A DNA stretch of 64,000 bases, taken from contig NZ_FNGW01000006.1 of the NCBI RefSeq assembly GCF_900103615.1, positions 62,001 through 126,000 of the forward strand, given 5' to 3'. Position 1 is the first letter of the stretch, and each line of letters opens with the position of its first letter. The stretch comes from Romboutsia lituseburensis DSM 797. Lineage in GTDB: Bacteria; Bacillota; Clostridia; Peptostreptococcales; Peptostreptococcaceae. A model generated the notes under the pieces. That model saw only the letters and a list, made by a program, of their open reading frames with translations. It ran no database searches and was not told the origin of the DNA. A program made the translations under genes and the position numbers. This document shows, piece after piece, positions 60,275 through 64,000 of the stretch.

Positions 60275-60540
60275 TCTATTATAGGCTCTCTAAAAAGAGA
60301 TTAATAGGGAAAAAGGTTAAAATCCTTTGCAGCACCCGCTACTGTAATGTGGACGAACGTTTGTTAAACCACTGTGATAATTTCACGGGAAGGTAAACTA
60401 GTAGGATGAAGCTAAGCCAGGATATCTACCTATAATATATAAAGGATTTCTTCGGGGATGAGGAAGGTTCTTACTGACTATATGAATATTTATTATATAG
60501 GTATACTAAGCTCATCCCCGTTTGATTGAGCTTTTAATTT
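60275..60540 (+). promoter_or_regulatory. Cobalamin (B12) riboswitch
   Basis: The B12 box AGCCAGGATATCTACC is at 60415-60430, and GCAGCACCCGCTACTGTAATG plus CACGGGAAGGTAAAC are the other conserved aptamer parts. P1 can form between ATTATAGG (near 60279) and CCTATAAT (60429-60436). Downstream, CGGGGATGAG (60453-60462) pairs with CTCATCCCCG (60511-60520), and a competing hairpin AAGCTCA/TGAGCTT plus TTTAATTTT (60508-60540) is a terminator. No gene follows before a second terminator at 60582, so its target is unclear. Confidence 0.93.
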
Positions 60541-60581
60541 TGACCTTAACCTATTTTTAATAAAATAAATGATTTAATCAT

Positions 60582-60617
60582 AAAAAATGCTTTAGCTGTA
60601 TTGCTAAAGCATTTTTT
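60582..60617. terminator. Perfect bidirectional terminator after the riboswitch
   Basis: AAAAAATGCTTTAGC and GCTAAAGCATTTTTT form a perfect 15-bp stem around TGTATT. It sits between the cobalamin riboswitch and the response-regulator gene. Confidence 0.92.
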
Positions 60618-60678
60618 ATGTTAGTATCTTTATAGCAAGAGGTTAAATGGCTACAAGGGGATAAAGGAGTGAGTAATT

Positions 60679-61368
60679 TTGAAAAAGACTTTAATTTTAA
60701 TATGTGATGATCAAGAATCAATACATGAAACAGTTGGGGAGTATTTAAAATTAGAAGGTATGGATTATGTATCAGCATATGATGGAATCGATGGGTTAAA
60801 AAAATTTGAAGAATATAATCCTGATTTTATATTATTAGATTTAATGATGCCAAAGATGTTTGGAACTGAAGTATGTAAAGAAATTAGAAAAGTAAGTAAT
60901 GTTCCAATTATTATGTTGACAGCAAAAGGTGAGACTATAGACAGAATAACTGGACTTGAAATGGGGGCAGATGATTATATAACTAAACCATTTTCGCCAA
61001 GAGAGGTAGTAATAAGAATAAAAACCGTTTTAAGACGAGTAACTAGTGCAAGTTCGTATAAAAAAAGTGATTTAATAAAACATAAAAATCTTGAAATAAA
61101 TTTAGAAAGTCACGAAGTATATATCAATAACCACCCAGTTAATATTACACCTAAAGAAATTAAAATATTTTATATGTTAGCATCTAATCCAGGTAAGACA
61201 TTAACGAGAGATTACATATTATCAGAAGTTTGGGGATATGATTACTTTGGAGATACTAGGGTAGTAGATACTCAAATTAAGAGATTAAGAAAAAAAATAA
61301 GCTCTTATGATTCTGAGTGGGAAATTAAATCTATATATGGTGTAGGATATAGATTTGAGGTGTCTTAA
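60679..61368 (+). CDS. OmpR/PhoB-family response regulator
   Basis: A 229-residue regulator. The receiver (1-120) has ICDDQES, phosphoacceptor ILLDLMMPKMFGTEVC and KPFSPREV. The winged helix (~135-229) has INITPKEIKIFYMLASNPGKTLTRDYIL, DTRVVDTQIKRLRKKI and SIYGVGYRF, so it binds DNA. Start is TTG at 60679, 6 nt after AAAGGAGTGA. Its stop overlaps the kinase ATG (TAATG). The phased GACA repeats at the cbiM and 62931 promoters, on either side, are good candidate targets, implying a role in cobalt/nickel or corrinoid homeostasis. Confidence 0.93.
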   Translation: MKKTLILICDDQESIHETVGEYLKLEGMDYVSAYDGIDGLKKFEEYNPDFILLDLMMPKMFGTEVCKEIRKVSNVPIIMLTAKGETIDRITGLEMGADDYITKPFSPREVVIRIKTVLRRVTSASSYKKSDLIKHKNLEINLESHEVYINNHPVNITPKEIKIFYMLASNPGKTLTRDYILSEVWGYDYFGDTRVVDTQIKRLRKKISSYDSEWEIKSIYGVGYRFEVS

Positions 61369-62792
61369 TGAATCATTCACTATTTAAAAAGATATTTAGA
61401 ACTATAGGTATTGCTAGTATAGTTGCTGTTTCAGTAATGATATTGTTTTGTAGTATAACATTGAAACAATATTTCTTAAAAATTAAATTAGAAGAAATTC
61501 AGCAAAAGGTAGAAGATACTATATCACAATACGATATTATGGCTAGTAAGTTGCCTGACAGGCTAGAAAATATATTAGGAAATGATGTTATTATAAAAGG
61601 ATATGATAATTCTAAACAATCAATATGTAAAATATATCCTAAAAGAGAAGATGGAATTATAATTGATGATATAAAAATAAAACAAGGATTAGAACCATAC
61701 ATAAATACAGTTTTAGGAGGCAACTCAATAAAAGGTGTTACTAAAATTTATGGATTGAAGGAAGATTCCATAATTGTAGGAGAGCCTATAAAGCAAGATG
61801 GTAAAATTGTAGGTGCTATATTTGTTATAAAGCTTACAAAAGATTTTGCAGATTTATTTGTAGGATTTTATGTTGTACTAATGATAAGTGTAGTTTTAGT
61901 TTTAACATCCACTATTATACCGATATATCTATCAAGCAAAAAATGGTTTAAACCATTAGATGATATGACTAATGCTACAATGTCTATGGCTAAAGGTGAT
62001 TATTCAATAAGAATAAAAGAAAGCCAAGATGATGAAATAGGAGATTTAGCGAGAGCTTTCAATGAACTAACATTAAGATTAGAACAAAATGATAAGGAAG
62101 CTAAGTTATTAGATCAAATGAGAAAAGATTATGTAGCTAATATTTCACATGAATTAAAAACCCCAGTAACATCTATAAGGGCAGTAGCAGAAATGTTAAA
62201 TGATGATGTATTTTCAGACAAACTAGATAGAAAAAAATATTATAGTATGATACTAAGAGAATCAATGAGATTAGAAGTATTAATAAAAGATATGCTAGAG
62301 TTATCAAATCTTCAAGCTGGAAATGTATCAGTAAAAAAAGATCAAGTTGATTTAAATGATATTTTAGATGAGATATATGAAAAATTTGAAGTAATTGCAA
62401 ATGATCTAGATATAAATTTAACTATAAAAAAAATTGAAAATAATAAATCTATTGTATTTACTAACTATAACAGGATAATACAAGTTTTGGTAATATTGTT
62501 AGATAATGCATTTAAATTTACAGGAGAAGAAGGAACTGTGAGTTTAGAAACTAGTATAGAAAAAGAGTTTATAAGAGTTGTTGTATCTGACACTGGAATT
62601 GGAATAGATGAAGAGGACATACCTTTTGTATTTGATAGATTTTACAAAGTTGATAAGTCTAGGCAATCTATGGGAACTGGAATTGGTTTATCTATAGCAG
62701 CAGAAATAATAAGACATTTAGATGAAGAAATATATGTTGAATCAAACGTGGGAGTAGGCTCTAGATTTGTGTTTACGATACATTATGAATAG
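61368..62792 (+). CDS. HAMP-containing sensor histidine kinase
   Basis: A 474-residue membrane kinase. TM1 is near 13-32 (IGIASIVAVSVMILFCSITL). A ~130-residue extracytoplasmic sensor follows, then TM2 near 165-185 (FYVVLMISVVLVLTSTIIPIY) and a HAMP linker (WFKPLDDMTNATMSMAKGDY). The H-box is YVANISHELKTPVTSIRAV, the N-box LVILLDNAFKFTGEEG, and G-boxes VSDTGIGIDEEDI and GTGIGLSIAAEII. The sensor has no obvious His/Cys cluster. It overlaps the regulator by 1 bp and is its partner. The ligand is unknown; metal import genes surround it. Confidence 0.93.
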   Translation: MNHSLFKKIFRTIGIASIVAVSVMILFCSITLKQYFLKIKLEEIQQKVEDTISQYDIMASKLPDRLENILGNDVIIKGYDNSKQSICKIYPKREDGIIIDDIKIKQGLEPYINTVLGGNSIKGVTKIYGLKEDSIIVGEPIKQDGKIVGAIFVIKLTKDFADLFVGFYVVLMISVVLVLTSTIIPIYLSSKKWFKPLDDMTNATMSMAKGDYSIRIKESQDDEIGDLARAFNELTLRLEQNDKEAKLLDQMRKDYVANISHELKTPVTSIRAVAEMLNDDVFSDKLDRKKYYSMILRESMRLEVLIKDMLELSNLQAGNVSVKKDQVDLNDILDEIYEKFEVIANDLDINLTIKKIENNKSIVFTNYNRIIQVLVILLDNAFKFTGEEGTVSLETSIEKEFIRVVVSDTGIGIDEEDIPFVFDRFYKVDKSRQSMGTGIGLSIAAEIIRHLDEEIYVESNVGVGSRFVFTIHYE

Positions 62793-62846
62793 TTTAAAAT
62801 GATAGAAAATAAGTTATATTGGCGTAAAATGTAAATTGAGCTAAGT

Positions 62847-62891
62847 TTGACATAGTTTTGACACAAAAAGTACACAATTGTACGATATAAT
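62847..62891 (+). promoter_or_regulatory. Promoter of the Cys-rich peptide with 11-bp-phased GACA-type repeats
   Basis: GACA at 62849 and 62860 and TACA at 62871 (GTTTGACATAG, TTTTGACACAA, AAGTACACAA) are 11 bp apart. TATAAT at 62886-62891 is again exactly 37 bp after the first repeat, as at cbiM. Confidence 0.7.
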
Positions 62892-62930
62892 ATCTAAGAA
62901 GATACGAATAAGAATTGGGGGATAAAATAT

Positions 62931-63002
62931 ATGTGCGCAACTTGTAAAGAGCATCAATGTACTTGTAATGGGGCAGGTACTTGTGAAGCTTGCAATAAAT
63001 AA
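62931..63002 (+). CDS. 23-residue peptide with six cysteines
   Basis: ATG at 62931 follows TTGGGGGAT by a normal distance and encodes MCATCKEHQCTCNGAGTCEACNK. The cysteines are at 2, 5, 10, 12, 18 and 21 (CxxC, CxC, CxxC), a metallothionein-like pattern able to bind a soft or transition metal or an Fe-S cluster. It has its own promoter with the putative regulator repeats and lies 134 bp before a binding-protein lipoprotein. No family recognised. Coding is supported by RBS, promoter and composition, but the ORF is very short. Confidence 0.6.
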   Translation: MCATCKEHQCTCNGAGTCEACNK

Positions 63003-63136
63003 TTATATAGGAGAGTAGATCTAAGATTTTAGAGATACTCTCTTTAAAGTTTTATTAAAAATATTTAAATTTCATCAATTAAAGTAGAGAAATTTATTTT
63101 TATATATGAGAAAAATTAAGCGTGGGAGAGGAAATT

Positions 63137-64000
63137 ATGAAATTAAAAAAGAGCATAGCATTAATGTTAGGAACTGTGTTAGTTTTAGGTCTTGTTGGTT
63201 GCGCTTCGAAGAAAGTAGATGATTCAAGTGATAAGGCTTCTTCAGGAGGAAGTAAATCATCTCATTATCCAGTAACTATTCAAACTTATAATTATAAGAA
63301 AGAACCTATAGAAGTTACTTTTGATAAGTCGCCAGAAAACGTTGTAGCAGTTTATCAAAACTCTATTGAAACAATGTTAGCATTAGGATTAGAGGATAAA
63401 ATAAAATTAGCTGCAGGTTTAGATCATGAAGTTAAAGATGAATATAAAGAAGCTTTTAGTAAAGTAAATTATTCAGATAAATTTACACCAGATAAAGAAA
63501 CTGTAATAATGGAAAAACCTGACCTTATATTCTCTTGGTGGTCTATATTTGATGAAAAAAGATTAGGTGAAGTAAACTACTGGCAAGATAAAGGGATAAA
63601 TACATATATGTCAGTAAATAGTGGTGCTACAGAGGAAAAAACAGTAGATAATGAAATAACAGATATATTAAATGTAGGAAAAATATTTGATGTTGAAGAT
63701 AAAGCTAAATCTATAACAGATGAAATAAAAAATGGTATAGACGATGTTGTAAATAAAGTAAAAGATCAAGAAAAACAAACAACGTTAATAGTTGAATATA
63801 TGGATGGAAAGATTTACACTTACGGAGCTAAAACTTTAGGTGGAGATATGGTGTCTAAATTAGGTGCAGAATTATTAAATCCAAAAGGTGGAGATATAGG
63901 CGAAGAGGACTTAATAAAATTAAATCCAGATTCTATATTTGTAGTATATATGGATAGAAATGATAAGAATGTAGCTCAAGGTGAAATTAATAAAATTTTA
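63137..64000 (+). CDS. ABC-importer substrate-binding lipoprotein (3' end cut by window)
   Basis: From ATG 63137 (GGGAGAGG upstream) an open frame runs to the window end, 288 codons. The signal peptide MLGTVLVLGLVGC carries a lipobox cysteine near residue 24. The mature domain (VTFDKSPENVVAVYQNSIETMLALGLEDKI, PDLIFSWWSIFDEKR, TYGAKTLGGDMVSKLGAELL) is of the FepB/FhuD/BtuF type. It resembles the binding protein at 56040 but is a distinct paralogue. It is downstream of the putative metal-regulated promoter and small Cys-rich peptide, so it may import the same class of metal chelate. Permease and ATPase would lie beyond base 64000. Confidence 0.88.
   Translation, partial: MKLKKSIALMLGTVLVLGLVGCASKKVDDSSDKASSGGSKSSHYPVTIQTYNYKKEPIEVTFDKSPENVVAVYQNSIETMLALGLEDKIKLAAGLDHEVKDEYKEAFSKVNYSDKFTPDKETVIMEKPDLIFSWWSIFDEKRLGEVNYWQDKGINTYMSVNSGATEEKTVDNEITDILNVGKIFDVEDKAKSITDEIKNGIDDVVNKVKDQEKQTTLIVEYMDGKIYTYGAKTLGGDMVSKLGAELLNPKGGDIGEEDLIKLNPDSIFVVYMDRNDKNVAQGEINKIL

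Noticed and set aside
60275-61368. EutX/Rli55-type system (B12 riboswitch RNA sequestering a response regulator)
   Set aside because: That mechanism needs an ANTAR RNA-binding regulator; the neighbouring regulator has an OmpR winged-helix DNA-binding domain, and I see no ANTAR dual hairpins.
63281-63300. Copy of the CTTATAATTATAAGA-like palindrome
   Set aside because: It lies inside the coding sequence of the binding protein (residues TYNYKKE), so chance is more likely than an operator.
1-64000. tRNA/rRNA genes, CRISPR arrays, insertion sequences or prophage
   Set aside because: I looked for cloverleaf/CCA ends, rRNA signatures, regular spacer repeats, transposases and integrases and found none in the window.

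Overview
The window is visibly AT-rich and gene-dense. Nearly all genes are on the + strand, ribosome-binding sites are strong (GGAGG, GGGGG), and ATT/TTG/GTG starts occur. Gene content (T-box pheST, L20-leader infC operon, PepD, Ptb, and a full carbonyl-branch Wood-Ljungdahl cluster in the order I recall from Clostridioides difficile) points to an anaerobic Firmicute of the Peptostreptococcaceae, an acetogen-like relative of Clostridioides/Terrisporobacter. The genus is an inference, not a match.

Positions 1-32 kb are mostly housekeeping. They hold a truncated minus-strand soluble FtsH-like protease; infC-rpmI-rplT behind an L20-type leader; the Ktr/Trk potassium system with an rRNA methylase; a Phe T-box with pheST, zapA, a U32 protease and an HD protein; and an XRE regulator with a degenerate IrrE domain. 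Next come an agr-like four-gene operon (LytTR regulator, GHKL kinase, YhfC intramembrane protease, DUF3887 lipoprotein) with its own LytTR repeats and promoter, a GNAT protein, an ECF sigma/anti-sigma pair, pepD (minus), mutS2, a DUF523 protein and argS. A B12-radical-SAM/TPR pair and ptb close this part.

Positions 33.5-49.8 kb are one long Wood-Ljungdahl operon: cooS, cooC, fhs, fchA, folD, metV, metF, lpd, acsF, acsD, acsC, acsE, acsB, gcvH. It ends at a strong terminator and is punctuated by long intra-operonic hairpins that lack U-tracts. A second transcription unit (49.9-53.7 kb) carries the corrinoid-protein reactivase and two overlapping radical-SAM genes. Beside gcvH and lpd, these two are good candidates for a LipS1/LipS2-type lipoyl synthase.

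Positions 53.9-64 kb form a metal-supply region serving the nickel and corrinoid enzymes. It contains a CooT nickel chaperone, a DUF3842 protein, two histidine-rich proteins, a binding-protein ABC importer whose ATPase has a histidine-rich tail sharing 15 of 19 residues with one of those proteins, CbiM and CbiN without CbiQ/CbiO, and a cobalamin riboswitch that faces a terminator instead of a gene. An OmpR/histidine-kinase pair, a 23-residue six-cysteine peptide and a second binding protein (cut by the window end) follow. The most striking regulatory signal is that the promoters of cbiM and of the cysteine-rich peptide share three 11-bp-phased GACA-type repeats at exactly the same distance from the -10 box. 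This suggests one metal regulon run by the neighbouring two-component system.
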